DNA from: Paenalcaligenes suwonensis
GTDB taxonomy: Bacteria > Pseudomonadota > Gammaproteobacteria > Burkholderiales > Burkholderiaceae_B
Direction: 5' to 3'
Assembly (NCBI RefSeq): GCF_011290505.1
Contig: NZ_JAANPV010000001.1
Coordinates: 434,001-498,000, forward strand
DNA length: 64,000 nt
This document shows positions 36,956 to 46,452 of this stretch, in pieces. Position numbers and translations under genes: made by a program. Each line of letters starts with the position of its first letter. Within the stretch, counting starts at the first letter, position 1. The notes below the pieces were generated by a model. It was given only the letters and a program-made list of their open reading frames with translations. It did not search any database and was not told the DNA's origin.

Positions 36956-36989
36956 GAAAAAGCCACTGCCGCATCACACGACAGTGGCT
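36956..36989 (-). terminator. Intrinsic terminator after hemL
   Basis: AGCCACTG and CAGTGGCT (36961-36968 and 36982-36989) pair, and on the minus strand a run of five T follows. It lies 45 bp after the hemL stop. Confidence 0.8.
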
Positions 36990-37033
36990 GTAAGCACAAG
37001 AAATACGCCTTTTCTAGCGTTTTTACTTGAGCA

Positions 37034-38311
37034 TTAAAGCTGTTTGAATACCTGCTCAGCAGCTTTTAGGGTTTGGGCAACGATGGCGTCATCGTGAGTC
37101 AATGACACAAAGCTAGCTTCGTACGCAGACGGTGCCAAGTACACGCCTGCATCCAACATACCGTGGAAGAAGCGGTTGAATTTCTGTGTATCGCTTTTGG
37201 ATACTTCGGCAAACGAGGTAGGTACGCTGTCGGTAAAGTACAGACCCAACATACCGCCCACGTAATCGCTAGAAAACGCGTGGCCAGCCGCACGGGCGCG
37301 CTCTGCCAAACCTTCTGCCAGTACGCGAGTTTGTTTTTCTAACTGATCGTACACGCCAGGTTCTTGCAACAGCTTCAGCGTTACCAAACCAGCCGCGACT
37401 GCTACAGGGTTACCGGACAAGGTACCGGCTTGGTACACCGAGCCCAAGGGGGCGATGCAGTCCATGATTTCAGCTTTACCGCCAAAAGCACCTACGGGCA
37501 TACCACCACCAATCACTTTTGCCAGTGTGGTCATGTCAGGGCGAATACCGGTGATGCCTTGTACACCTTTAGCGCCAGCACGGAAGCCGGTCATTACTTC
37601 GTCGAAAATCAGCACGGAGCCGTGTTCGGTACATTGCTCACGCAGCGTTTCCAAAAAGCCAGGTACAGGTTTGATCAGGTTCATGTTGCCAGCCACAGGC
37701 TCAACGATGACGCAAGCGATGTCGTCGGCGTGCTGAGCAAACGCGGCTTTTACGCCTTCAATGTCGTTGAAGTTCAAGACCAGCGTGTGCTGAATGAACT
37801 CGGCGGGCACGCCAGCGGATGTGGGGTTACCAAAGGTCAACAAGCCAGAACCAGCTTTTACCAGCAAGCTGTCAGCGTGGCCGTGGTAGCAGCCTTCAAA
37901 TTTAATGATTTTGTTGCGGCCGGTGTAGCCACGAGCCAAACGGATGGCGCTCATGGTGGCTTCGGTGCCAGAGCTAACTAAACGTATTTTTTCAATGGAA
38001 GGCAGCAGTTGGCAAATGAGTTCGGCTAACTCTACTTCACCTGCTGTAGGCGCACCAAAAGACAAACCGTGTGTGGCGCTTTCTTGTACGGCTTTAATCA
38101 CGTCAGGGTGAGCGTGACCCAAAATGGCCGGGCCCCATGAGCCTACGTAGTCAATGTACTGGGTGCCTTCTGCATCCCAAACCCAAGGGCCTTCTGCACG
38201 CTGAATGAAGCGTGGTGTACCACCTACCGAGCCAAATGCTCGTACTGGGGAGTTAACACCGCCAGGAATGTGGCGGCAGGCACGTTCGAACAAATCTGCA
38301 TTGCTAGTCAT
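37034..38311 (-). CDS. hemL: Glutamate-1-semialdehyde 2,1-aminomutase
   Basis: This PLP enzyme makes 5-aminolevulinate, the first committed tetrapyrrole precursor in the C5 pathway. The 425-residue protein has the class-III aminotransferase pattern [34 protein letters not shown] and the PLP lysine in [18 protein letters not shown]. It follows thiD-thiE with a 27-bp gap, a usual betaproteobacterial order. Confidence 0.97.
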   Translation of the reverse strand: MTSNADLFERACRHIPGGVNSPVRAFGSVGGTPRFIQRAEGPWVWDAEGTQYIDYVGSWGPAILGHAHPDVIKAVQESATHGLSFGAPTAGEVELAELICQLLPSIEKIRLVSSGTEATMSAIRLARGYTGRNKIIKFEGCYHGHADSLLVKAGSGLLTFGNPTSAGVPAEFIQHTLVLNFNDIEGVKAAFAQHADDIACVIVEPVAGNMNLIKPVPGFLETLREQCTEHGSVLIFDEVMTGFRAGAKGVQGITGIRPDMTTLAKVIGGGMPVGAFGGKAEIMDCIAPLGSVYQAGTLSGNPVAVAAGLVTLKLLQEPGVYDQLEKQTRVLAEGLAERARAAGHAFSSDYVGGMLGLYFTDSVPTSFAEVSKSDTQKFNRFFHGMLDAGVYLAPSAYEASFVSLTHDDAIVAQTLKAAEQVFKQL

Positions 38312-38338
38312 GTGAAGGTATCCGGTAAAGAGGGCGAG

Positions 38339-39001
38339 TTAAACGTTTTCGGTAAAGAGATCCGTAAACGCTTGTGCTCGTTGGTAAACGTTTGGCGCCT
38401 CAAACAGGCTGCTAATAACGGCTATTGTATCGGCTCCAGCTTGAATTACGCTGGCAGCGTTTTCTACGGTAATGCCGCCAATCGCAACGACGGCGGGCCG
38501 GCCTGCGGCGGTCGCATAAGCCTGACAGTGAGCAAGCCCTTGCTGTATGTGTTCAGGCAATGCGCGCGGTGCATTGGGTTTAACCGTGGACGTAAACATG
38601 GCACCAAAAGCAATGTAGTCCACGCCCTTTTGCAGCGCTTGCAAGGCGATGTCGGGAGAATTGTAGCAGGAGGCTCCAATGAACTTAGGCGCAGGCAGAG
38701 CGGCTCTGGCCATGGTCAAAGAACCGTCGTCTTTTCCTAGATGGGCACCATCAGCGTGGTAGTGGCAGGCCAGCTCCCAATCGTCGTTAATGAGTAATGG
38801 TAACTGTAGCTGCTTACAACGTTCTAGTAAGGCCTCTAGCTGCGTAGTCGCCAATTCAGGGGTGGCTAGTTTGCGTCGCCATTGCAGCACGGTCATGCCA
38901 CCACGGTGCGCATCTGACACGGCATCCAATAGCTTGTTGGTATCGTCCCATTCGGGTGTGATGCCATAAAGGCCACGCGGAAAACGTAATGTCTGGGTCA
39001 T
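38339..39001 (-). CDS. thiE: Thiamine-phosphate synthase
   Basis: ThiE joins HMP-pyrophosphate and thiazole phosphate. The 220-residue TIM-barrel shows LLINDDWELA, GAHLGKDDG, GASCYNS, YIAFGAMFTSTVKP and VAIGGITVENA. Its ATG overlaps the thiD stop (ATGA), so translation is coupled. Confidence 0.95.
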   Translation of the reverse strand: MTQTLRFPRGLYGITPEWDDTNKLLDAVSDAHRGGMTVLQWRRKLATPELATTQLEALLERCKQLQLPLLINDDWELACHYHADGAHLGKDDGSLTMARAALPAPKFIGASCYNSPDIALQALQKGVDYIAFGAMFTSTVKPNAPRALPEHIQQGLAHCQAYATAAGRPAVVAIGGITVENAASVIQAGADTIAVISSLFEAPNVYQRAQAFTDLFTENV

Positions 39002-39804
39002 AGTGTTTGATTCAGTATGAGTTTGCCCATGCCGGCTTGGAAATGTCGCGCTGCACTGCTTTCTGTAAAGTGAATGGCTTCAGCAATAGCACGTTGTAGT
39101 GGCTTGCCTTGAGCCAGCCCAGCAGCAATGGCGACGCTAAGAGTAGAGTCAGTATCATGCAGACGGTGAGGGGTGGCTTCTAGCGGCCAGTGCTGGCGTG
39201 TGCCATCTTGGCCTAGCAGTTGATAGCGCGCAGGGTCGGAGCCTTGAGCCGGTGTTGCGCTTAAAAGCTGGTTAGCGCCTAAGTCTAAGACGGCTTGATA
39301 CACATTGTCTTGCTCGGGCAGATGGCCTGAGTTCTGCAATTGTTCCAGTAAGGTACTATCTGCCACGACCAAATCGGTTTGTGGCAGTACCAGTTGAAAA
39401 ATCGCATCCATGACATCATCTGTATCTATATCGTGGTCGGCCAGCATATGGTCTTGCAGCGATTGCAGTTGCAGCACCAGCGGAATAGCGGTGTAGTCTG
39501 CGGCCACTTGGGCGAGTACGCTGGCGGCTTCAGCACTATAAAGCGGACCGGCTTTGATGGCGCTGATTGGCATGTCCTCTAGCAAGCAGCGCATTTGATC
39601 GTACAGGTGTTCAGGTGGCACCAGTTGCAGTTGTTCGCAGGATATGGTGTCTTGTACGTGCAAGCTGGTTACTACGCTTACGGCGTGACAGCCCAGTCGA
39701 GCACAGCTGATGCTATCCGCCATAAGGTGGGCAGCGCCAGTAGGATCTAGAGGGCCAAACAACAACACCAAAGGTGGTGAGGAAGGCGGTAAATCAGTAG
39801 CCAT
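38998..39804 (-). CDS. thiD: Hydroxymethylpyrimidine/phosphomethylpyrimidine kinase
   Basis: ThiD phosphorylates HMP for thiamine synthesis. The 268-residue ribokinase-fold protein has GPLDPTGAAHLMADS near the start (usual form SDSGGGAGIQAD), ISAIKAGPLYSAEA and DTDSTLSVAIAAGLAQG. The GSG-type residues are less conserved than in classic ThiD, so the enzyme is a divergent member, yet the coupling to thiE supports the call. ATG 39804 is preferred over TTG 39819. No TPP riboswitch was recognised upstream. Confidence 0.85.
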   Translation of the reverse strand: MATDLPPSSPPLVLLFGPLDPTGAAHLMADSISCARLGCHAVSVVTSLHVQDTISCEQLQLVPPEHLYDQMRCLLEDMPISAIKAGPLYSAEAASVLAQVAADYTAIPLVLQLQSLQDHMLADHDIDTDDVMDAIFQLVLPQTDLVVADSTLLEQLQNSGHLPEQDNVYQAVLDLGANQLLSATPAQGSDPARYQLLGQDGTRQHWPLEATPHRLHDTDSTLSVAIAAGLAQGKPLQRAIAEAIHFTESSAARHFQAGMGKLILNQTL

Positions 39805-39932
39805 GATGTGAAAAATCAATGAAACTTGAGCAAAGTACGCCAGATCGGCGCAGGGTTTAGTATTATGAAGCCCATTTTAATGGATTGCCTGCTTGCAGGG
39901 GGTCCAGAGTTTTTGATAAGAGAATTTGAGTT

Positions 39933-40097
39933 ATGCGTACCTGGATGTGTTTGATTTGTGGCTGGATCTATGATGAAGAAGCAGGCTTGCCTGAAGAAGG
40001 TATTGCGCCTGGTACTCTATGGGAGGATGTGCCGCCAAACTGGGTTTGTCCAGAGTGTGGTGCACGCAAAGAAGATTTTGAGCTGATTGAAGTCTAA
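39933..40097 (+). CDS. rubA: Rubredoxin
   Basis: This 54-residue iron-sulfur electron carrier is one of the shortest genes in the window. Two CxxC knuckles bind one iron: MCLICGW (residues 5-11) and VCPECGA (38-44). The middle has the usual YDEEAGLPEEGIAPGT and WEDVPPNWVCP. It is divergent from thiD-thiE-hemL, a conserved betaproteobacterial arrangement, and lies 43 bp upstream of yqgE. Confidence 0.96.
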   Translation: MRTWMCLICGWIYDEEAGLPEEGIAPGTLWEDVPPNWVCPECGARKEDFELIEV

Positions 40098-40140
40098 TTT
40101 CAGTCGTGACGCTACGACATTTAGTATTGGGGGGTTCAAC

Positions 40141-40731
40141 ATGAGTGCCGTGGAGCAACAGGTGGAAACGCCTGAGCGTATTGATCTCTCCAAACAATTG
40201 CTGGTGGCGATGCCTGGAATGGTCACTGGAAGCTTAGCCGGGACGGTGATTTATGTCTGTGAGCATAATGAAAACGGTGCGCTAGGGGTAGTGATCAATA
40301 GGCCTACTGATATGACTATTGGCGATCTGCTGCAACGTATAGAGCTAGAACTCACGTTAGACCTCGAAGAACAGCAACGTGCTGTGTTTTTTGGTGGTCC
40401 TGTACAAACAGACCGTGGTTTTGTGTTGCATGCACCAGCAGGTAGTTATAGCTCTAGCATTGCTTTGGGCGAGATGGCGTTGACAACGTCACGTGATGTA
40501 TTGCAAGACGTAGCGGGTGGTAAAGGGCCAGAGCAAGTGTTGATTGCGTTGGGCTATGCCGGATGGGGTGCAGGGCAACTTGAGGACGAAATGTCCCAAA
40601 ATGCATGGCTGAACGTAGAGGCGGATGCCAAAATCCTCTTTGAGCTACCAGCCACCGAGCGTTATCATGCGGCACTGGCTCAGTTGGGCATTGATCCAGC
40701 TATGTTGAGTATGGCTGCTGGTCATGCCTGA
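40141..40731 (+). CDS. yqgE: YqgE/AlgH family protein (UPF0301)
   Basis: The 196-residue cytosolic protein starts with a GGGGGG ribosome site 6 bp before ATG 40141; a frame extending to 40087 overlaps rubredoxin and is not supported. It has the family segments LLVAMPGMVTGSLAGTVIYVCEHNENGALGVVINRP, VFFGGPVQTDRGFVLH and LGYAGWGAGQLEDE. The function is not firmly known. Its 3' end overlaps ruvX by 8 bp, and this gene pair is widely conserved. Confidence 0.94.
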   Translation: MSAVEQQVETPERIDLSKQLLVAMPGMVTGSLAGTVIYVCEHNENGALGVVINRPTDMTIGDLLQRIELELTLDLEEQQRAVFFGGPVQTDRGFVLHAPAGSYSSSIALGEMALTTSRDVLQDVAGGKGPEQVLIALGYAGWGAGQLEDEMSQNAWLNVEADAKILFELPATERYHAALAQLGIDPAMLSMAAGHA

Positions 40732-41158
40732 GTTAACCGTACTGGCTTTTGACTATGGCCTAAAAAAGATTGGCGTGGCGCTGGGCAATACGTTGACCTG
40801 GCATGCCCGCCCATTAACGATTTTGCGGCCTGTAACGAAGATTCAACGTTTTGCTGCCATTGAGGCATTGCTTAAAGAATGGCAGCCAGACCAGTTGGTG
40901 GTGGGGCTGCCACTTACGATGACGGGCGAAGAGCAATACGCTTCGTTGCGTTGTAGACGTTTTGCTAACCAGTTGCAAGGGCGATACGGGCTACCGGTAG
41001 TATTGGTAGACGAACGAGGGTCCAGCATGGAGGCTCAGCAAATACTGGGCAACCATGACGATGATGATGCGGTGGCCGCAGCTGTGATTTTGCAGCGCTG
41101 GTTGGATGCTGCCCAAGCGGGGCAGTCTGTTTCTACACAAGCAGGAATTGAATCTTGA
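40724..41158 (+). CDS. ruvX: Putative pre-16S rRNA nuclease / Holliday junction resolvase
   Basis: The 144-residue RNase H-like protein (YqgF) begins with VLAFDYGLKKIGVALGN, carrying the first catalytic Asp, then LVVGLPLTMTGE, and ends VVLVDERGSSMEA and DDDDAVAAAVILQRW with acidic residues. YqgF matures 16S rRNA 5' ends. The start lies within the yqgE end. In many relatives pyrR-pyrB follow; here plsC does, overlapping by 4 bp. Confidence 0.94.
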   Translation: MPELTVLAFDYGLKKIGVALGNTLTWHARPLTILRPVTKIQRFAAIEALLKEWQPDQLVVGLPLTMTGEEQYASLRCRRFANQLQGRYGLPVVLVDERGSSMEAQQILGNHDDDDAVAAAVILQRWLDAAQAGQSVSTQAGIES

Positions 41159-41901
41159 GTGTATTGCGATTTGCTTGGCGCTCTGTCGGGCTACTGTTTT
41201 GGTTGTTAGGTGGGCTCTTGTCCACACTCTTACTTTTTCCCATTATTGGCTTTTCACGCCGCTTGTGGATGATCCAGAACTGGTCCAAAGGGCTGCTGGC
41301 TATCTGCGGGGTTAAAGTAGTGGTACAGGGCAAGCCTGTGCTGGATGGTTCGGTATTGTGGGTATCCAATCACTGTTCTTGGCTAGATATTTTCGTGTTG
41401 GATAAGGTGCGCGCCACGTGTTTCGTCGCTAAAAGCGAAATTCGTAAATGGCCTGTCATAGGCTGGCTGGTATCGGGGGCGGGCACGGTATATATAGACC
41501 GTACTCATCGGCACGCCATTAAAGGCGTAAGCGAACAAATGAATCAACGCTTTGTTCGTTCTGAGGCCGTGGGTTTGTTTCCAGAAGGCACGACATCCGC
41601 AGGTGATGAAGTTAAACCTTTTCATGCCAGCTTGTTTGAGGCAGCAATACGCGTCAACGTAGACATACAGCCCGTTGCCTTACGTTATTACCAACACGGT
41701 GAACGTAGCGCTCGCTTTGCTTTTACCGGTGACCAAAGCTTGATGGCCAATATCTGGATCTTACTGGGGTCACGCGGCGCAATGGTGGAGTGCGAGTTTT
41801 TGACGGTGCTACCAGCAGCGTACTGCGCCGAAGTAGGTAGGGCAGTAGTAGCCACAGAAACTTGGCAGCAAGTACATGCAGCCGTAGTAGAAAAAGCCTA
41901 A
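41155..41901 (+). CDS. plsC: 1-acylglycerol-3-phosphate O-acyltransferase
   Basis: This 248-residue membrane-bound enzyme makes phosphatidic acid. An N-terminal hydrophobic helix (residues 5-30) precedes the catalytic NHCSWLD (HX4D), the FPEGTTSAGD motif and further segments of the PlsC fold. TTG 41155 overlaps the ruvX stop with AGGA 8 bp upstream. It converges with apaH one base later. Confidence 0.93.
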   Translation: MSVLRFAWRSVGLLFWLLGGLLSTLLLFPIIGFSRRLWMIQNWSKGLLAICGVKVVVQGKPVLDGSVLWVSNHCSWLDIFVLDKVRATCFVAKSEIRKWPVIGWLVSGAGTVYIDRTHRHAIKGVSEQMNQRFVRSEAVGLFPEGTTSAGDEVKPFHASLFEAAIRVNVDIQPVALRYYQHGERSARFAFTGDQSLMANIWILLGSRGAMVECEFLTVLPAAYCAEVGRAVVATETWQQVHAAVVEKA

Positions 41902-41902
41902 C

Positions 41903-42748
41903 TTAAAAGGCCAGTGGGTTTAGCGCCTGAGTTTCTTGGTGCGCTACCTGCACTACTTTTCTATCCGGTAAGCGTATGGCGGTTAACGACTGACCCCATA
42001 CGCAGCCCGTATCTAAGCACACGGCATCAGGCCGTTGCATTAAGCCCAGCGTAGACCAATGCCCAAAAATAACGGGTACTTTCAGCGCTCTATTGGGTAA
42101 ATCAAACCACGCGGTATGGCCTTCCTGTAGATCAGGCGGGCCTTTGTGTTTGGTGTTTAATCTACCGTCTGGATAGCAGGTGCGCATACGGGTCAAAATA
42201 TTAATGATCAACCGTAGGCGGTCTTGTCCTTGCAGGGAATCACTCCATACATCGGGGTGGTTACCAAATAGCCCATCTAGCAGGTGTTTCCAATTTGGTG
42301 CTTGCAGACATTGCTCTACTTCATGAGCATGAGCCAAAGTTTGTGCCAAGGTCCAGCTAGGGGCAACACCTGCATGCACGATTAGGTGGTCATGCACCTG
42401 TAAAGCTAAGGGGCAATGACGTAACCAGTCTACGAGTTGCTCGGCATCAGGGGCATCCAGAATCTCTTGGGCGGTGTCTGATTTACCTACCTTGCGTATA
42501 CCTGCTGCAACCCCTAGCAAATGTATATCGTGATTGCCTAATAACGTGATGGCGTTGTCACCCATGGACTGGGCAAGCCGTATGCACTCTACCGATTGCG
42601 GGCCACGATTAATCAAATCGCCTGCAAAGCAGAATAGGGCATCGTGGTCAGCCTGTATGGTGGGGTGGGCAAGTAGAGCTTCAAGACTTTGATAGCAGCC
42701 TTGCACATCACCAATTACCCATACAGGTTTAGACGTTTCAATAATCAT
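41903..42748 (-). CDS. apaH: Diadenosine tetraphosphatase (symmetrical)
   Basis: ApaH splits Ap4A into two ADP molecules. The 281-residue metallophosphatase has GDVQGCY, FAGDLINRGP, LLGNHDIHLLGVA and VHAGVAPSW metal-site motifs in order. It is one base behind lptG and converges with plsC. Confidence 0.96.
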   Translation of the reverse strand: MIIETSKPVWVIGDVQGCYQSLEALLAHPTIQADHDALFCFAGDLINRGPQSVECIRLAQSMGDNAITLLGNHDIHLLGVAAGIRKVGKSDTAQEILDAPDAEQLVDWLRHCPLALQVHDHLIVHAGVAPSWTLAQTLAHAHEVEQCLQAPNWKHLLDGLFGNHPDVWSDSLQGQDRLRLIINILTRMRTCYPDGRLNTKHKGPPDLQEGHTAWFDLPNRALKVPVIFGHWSTLGLMQRPDAVCLDTGCVWGQSLTAIRLPDRKVVQVAHQETQALNPLAF

Positions 42749-42749
42749 G

Positions 42750-43916
42750 TCAGTCAGCGGTAGCCAGCAAGGTACGACGACGTGTGAAACGGTTGCGGTT
42801 TTCCATGATCAGCAAAGCGATAAGCGCAATCGCCAGTGCAATGATGTTGGGCCCCAAAGCCGTTACCCACGGTGCCCATTTACTCAGGGTACCGATATTT
42901 AAGGCCATTTGGTTGGCCATGAAAAAGCCCACACCAATCAAGATGCCTGCAAACACTTTAGTACCTACGCCACCGCGTCGGGTTTGCATGAAACTGACGG
43001 GCGCAGCAATAGTCATCATGACCAGTAACGTGAAGGGGTAGGCAATTTTGCGCCACAAGGCCACCATTTGCCTATCGGTTTGCAGCTCGTTGGCCTTCAA
43101 ATACGCAATGTATTCGATGAGGTCACTGGCTGACATCATTTCTGGTGTCAGAATACGGGCAATTAATCTATCGGCGGTGAGAGCTGTGCGCACCTCTAAG
43201 GTGGGCTCGGTGCTCATGGTGCTTAATGGTTTTTCAGGTGCTGTTTCGGCGTGTAAGGCTTGGGATGCTGTGGGGTCTATAGTAATAATGGTCGCGTTAT
43301 CTAAGCGCAAACCATTGCTATGGAATTGGCCGGAGGGTGCCTGAGTTAAGGTGTCCAAGGCTTGCTCGGGCAGCATTTCCAAAACAGTAATGTCACTGAC
43401 TTGTCCGCTGGCTTGAATCTGGCGAATATTGATAATGCGCGAGCCGCCGTCTGCGGTGTTTTCTTTAAACCAATAACCGCTACTTAAACGGCCACCACCG
43501 GATCTCCCCAATAACTGTAGTTGGGCTTCGCTGGCTTTAATTTGCACAGCAGGGGTAATGTATTCAGACAGTAGAAAAGCACCCACCATCAGCGGTATGG
43601 TGACTACCCACAACATACCCAACATACCCAAACCGCTGACGCCGGATACGCGCAAAATGACCAGCTCGTTACGCTGCGCCAAACTGGCCAGTGCCAGCAC
43701 GGCACCAATGAGCAGCCCGATGGGGAGCAGTTCATATAAACGGGTGGGGAGTTGCAAGCTTTCCAGATAAAACAGGTTCAGCAAGGTGAAGTTTTTGTTG
43801 ACCTTGTCTAGTTCGTCTATCAGGGCAAAAAAAGTGAAGAGTCCCAGTAGGGCAAGAAGCACTACAGCACAGGATCGGTAGATTTCAGAGGCCAAATAGC
43901 GGCGGGCAGTGCGCAT
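42750..43916 (-). CDS. lptG: LPS export permease LptG
   Basis: This 388-residue inner-membrane subunit of the LptBFG complex extracts LPS. Three helices at each end flank a periplasmic beta-jellyroll domain (about 125-270). N-terminal ARRYLASEIYRSCAVVLLA and C-terminal ALWRKIAYPFTLLVMMTIAAPVSFMQTRRGG match LptG better than LptF. LptF is usually adjacent in betaproteobacteria but mtgA lies upstream here, so the partner must be elsewhere. Confidence 0.92.
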   Translation of the reverse strand: MRTARRYLASEIYRSCAVVLLALLGLFTFFALIDELDKVNKNFTLLNLFYLESLQLPTRLYELLPIGLLIGAVLALASLAQRNELVILRVSGVSGLGMLGMLWVVTIPLMVGAFLLSEYITPAVQIKASEAQLQLLGRSGGGRLSSGYWFKENTADGGSRIINIRQIQASGQVSDITVLEMLPEQALDTLTQAPSGQFHSNGLRLDNATIITIDPTASQALHAETAPEKPLSTMSTEPTLEVRTALTADRLIARILTPEMMSASDLIEYIAYLKANELQTDRQMVALWRKIAYPFTLLVMMTIAAPVSFMQTRRGGVGTKVFAGILIGVGFFMANQMALNIGTLSKWAPWVTALGPNIIALAIALIALLIMENRNRFTRRRTLLATAD

Positions 43917-43981
43917 TGCGGGGACTTACTAAAGGTCAAAATGCTAAAGGATAAAGCTTAACAAAATTGCTGCTGAGCTGC

Positions 43982-44725
43982 TTAAGGAATCTGCACCAAA
44001 CGCATGCGTTGCTGAATGGTGTTGGTGCGGCTATTGAGATAGCGCGTATTACGATGGGTGTCGTAATACGTGGGATTGGGTAGCATGGCTGCTAAATTGG
44101 CCGCTTGTCGTGCGGTAAGCTGGTTAGCGCCTACACGGAAATAGTGCCTAGAGGCCGCTTCAGCACCAAAAGTAGCCGTGCCCCATTGTGCGATATTCAG
44201 GTAAATTTCTAGAATACGCTCTTTGCTCATAACGGTTTCTATCATGTAGCTCAACACCAATTCTTGGCCTTTACGCCAATAACTACGCGAATTCGATAAA
44301 AACAGGTTTTTGGCCACTTGCTGCGTAATGGTAGAGCCGCCTCGGCGTAATCCAGACCCTTTTTCTGCTTGGGCGCGGTTGTATTCCAGCGCACGCCGTA
44401 TCGCTGCCCATTCTATGCCTTCGTGATTGGTGAAGTTAGAGTCTTCAGAAGCAATGACCGCGCGTTTTAGATTGTTGCTGATGTCCGCATAAGCTACCCA
44501 TTGGTGCGTGATGCTAGCGGTTGGATCATCGCGGCGTAATTCTTGTATGGTTTGCTGCATCACGGCGCTAGCCGTGGGGTTTTGCACGCTATACCAGCAC
44601 ACCATCAGGAATAAGTACACCTGATAGAGCAACAGCAATGCAATAGGTATCAACACGATAAGGCTGATGACCTTAAGCTTGCTGATGCTGCGCTTGGTGG
44701 GCAGAGGAAGGGTGTCGTCTAGCAT
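43982..44725 (-). CDS. mtgA: Monofunctional peptidoglycan transglycosylase
   Basis: This GT51 glycan polymerase of about 247 residues has an N-terminal membrane helix (about 20-45) and catalytic sequences VIASEDSNFTNHEGIEW (with the catalytic Glu), RRGGSTITQQVAKNLFLS, ILEIYLNIAQWG and FGAEAASRHYF. ATG 44725 is preferred because the longer frame runs into aroE. It follows aroE by 13 bp and lies ahead of lptG. Confidence 0.95.
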   Translation of the reverse strand: MLDDTLPLPTKRSISKLKVISLIVLIPIALLLLYQVYLFLMVCWYSVQNPTASAVMQQTIQELRRDDPTASITHQWVAYADISNNLKRAVIASEDSNFTNHEGIEWAAIRRALEYNRAQAEKGSGLRRGGSTITQQVAKNLFLSNSRSYWRKGQELVLSYMIETVMSKERILEIYLNIAQWGTATFGAEAASRHYFRVGANQLTARQAANLAAMLPNPTYYDTHRNTRYLNSRTNTIQQRMRLVQIP

Positions 44726-44738
44726 GACAAAAGAGGGC

Positions 44739-45575
44739 TTATAGCGCGTGGCGTAGTTGATCCAGTACGTCTTCGGTACGCGGTAGCATACCATGCCAGA
44801 TTTCAAAGCTAACAGCCGCTTGTCCTACCAGCATACCTAAGCCGTCGGCTTGAACCGAAGCGCCTTGTTGTGCGGCGTCGAGCATAAAGGCAGTAGGTTG
44901 TTTGCCATACATCATGTCGTAGGCCAGAGATTGCGGTGTAAAGCCTAAGGTGGGTAGGGCAATGCGTTCCGCGCCTAGGCTTGCGGAGGTAGCGTTGATC
45001 ACAATATCCCAGTTGCCTGTGGCGCTATCTAATGAACCAGCGCTCAGTTGTGTACGGTATTCTGGGCAGTGTTGAAGAAACTCGGTTACCAAGTCTTCGG
45101 CACGGCTAGCAGTACGGTTCACTACATGCAGACTGTGGCAGCCGGCCTGCAGTAGCGGTAGTAAGCAGCCTCGTGCCGCGCCGCCAGCGCCTACCATCAA
45201 AATGCGTTTACCTTCTGGTGCAAAACCTAAGCGCATTATATCGTTGACCAGTCCTAGGCCATCGCTATTGCAGCCGTGTAAGCCATCCTCTTCCATCCAT
45301 AAGGTATTGACGGCACCCGCGATGCGTGCGCGTAGCGATAATCTGGACTCGCACAGGGCAAAGGCTTCTTCTTTGAAGGGGACGGTGATGTTCAAGCCTT
45401 TACCGCCAGCCGCAAAAAAATCAGAAATCGTCGCAGCAAAGCCATCTTTTGGCGCTAGCAGGCGCTCATAAACCAGTGCTATGCCACATTGCTCGGCAAA
45501 GGCATGGTGAATAAAAGGGGAGCGGCTGTGGGCAATAGGGTTGCCTACCACGGCATAGCGGGTGGTGATGGTCAT
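44739..45575 (-). CDS. aroE: Shikimate dehydrogenase
   Basis: AroE reduces 3-dehydroshikimate to shikimate with NADPH. The 278-residue protein has [29 protein letters not shown] (catalytic Lys), NSDGLGL and [11 protein letters not shown] 45575 overlaps the stop of the tonB-like gene (ATGA), which supports this start over the upstream 45611. Confidence 0.96.
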   Translation of the reverse strand: MTITTRYAVVGNPIAHSRSPFIHHAFAEQCGIALVYERLLAPKDGFAATISDFFAAGGKGLNITVPFKEEAFALCESRLSLRARIAGAVNTLWMEEDGLHGCNSDGLGLVNDIMRLGFAPEGKRILMVGAGGAARGCLLPLLQAGCHSLHVVNRTASRAEDLVTEFLQHCPEYRTQLSAGSLDSATGNWDIVINATSASLGAERIALPTLGFTPQSLAYDMMYGKQPTAFMLDAAQQGASVQADGLGMLVGQAAVSFEIWHGMLPRTEDVLDQLRHAL

Positions 45576-46447
45576 GGTTGAGTAGTCAGTAAATGCTGCG
45601 AAAAATGCCACGTACGGGTAATAGCTAGCCCATCGGTTTCGTCGCTGAGTTCAGGTGGAAACGGTGGGAAAGGAGCAGCTAAGCGCACAATACGTTGAGC
45701 AGCCAGAGTAAACAAGGGATTAGGGTCAGGGCGGTTGATGGTGATGCGCTCTACGCTGCCATCTTTGCGCACGAATACGGTAAGTTGTACCGAACCAGAT
45801 AAACGTCCGCGCGCCTCATCGGGGTAATGTTCAGCCCCTAAGGTTTCGATAGTTTGACGCCAGTTCTCTAGGTAGGCAGCTTGGGCCGATTGGCGCGCAG
45901 AAGGCGCGTCGTATTGATAACGCGGCTTACTGTTGTAGCGTTCTACTTCCGCACGTAATACCTGCAACTGAGCGGAGAGGGCTTGTAACTGTTGGTCTTG
46001 ATCGGCGCTATCAGAACGGGCACCTTCACCAGTAAAGTCTTGTGCTTGTCTTGCTTGTGCGACTTCCCACTCAGCTTCTAGAGCACTAAGCAACTGGTGC
46101 TGTTCTTGTTCTAGCTGTTGTTGGCGACGTTTAAAAGCCTGAAGCACCAGCTCATTGGGAGTGGGCATGGCGTGAGATTCTGAGGGGGCCGAAGCGTGTA
46201 CAGGGTTATCGCTTTGACCACCCCCTTCAGCTTGCCATTGCGCCAACAACTGTGCGTGTAAGGGGGCAGACTCAGTGCTGAAGTTCACCAGTGCTACATC
46301 TAGCTCTGAAGGTAGTATAGGGGTAGGGGCGGGGGTGCGTTGCCACCACCAAATGAGCCCTAGGTGTAAGAGCACCGAAGCCAGAACTGCCCACCATAAA
46401 AAGTCTCGGTAGGGCTGTGCCGCAGTAGAGAGAGGCAGGCGGCTCAT
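45572..46447 (-). CDS. TonB-family protein with coiled-coil spacer
   Basis: The 291-residue protein has one N-terminal membrane helix (about 18-35), a Gln/Glu-rich coiled-coil stretch (about 105-175) rather than a long proline-rich spacer, and a TonB C-terminal domain (from about 215, [33 protein letters not shown]). It could transduce energy from an ExbBD-like complex, or be structural like TolA. It is encoded between the RNase II-type gene and aroE, without exbB or exbD nearby. Confidence 0.82.
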   Translation of the reverse strand: MSRLPLSTAAQPYRDFLWWAVLASVLLHLGLIWWWQRTPAPTPILPSELDVALVNFSTESAPLHAQLLAQWQAEGGGQSDNPVHASAPSESHAMPTPNELVLQAFKRRQQQLEQEQHQLLSALEAEWEVAQARQAQDFTGEGARSDSADQDQQLQALSAQLQVLRAEVERYNSKPRYQYDAPSARQSAQAAYLENWRQTIETLGAEHYPDEARGRLSGSVQLTVFVRKDGSVERITINRPDPNPLFTLAAQRIVRLAAPFPPFPPELSDETDGLAITRTWHFSQHLLTTQP

Positions 46448-46452
46448 GGCTG

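Noticed and set aside
39820-39932. TPP riboswitch ahead of thiD-thiE
   Set aside because: The conserved CUGAGA and related motifs are not present on either strand.
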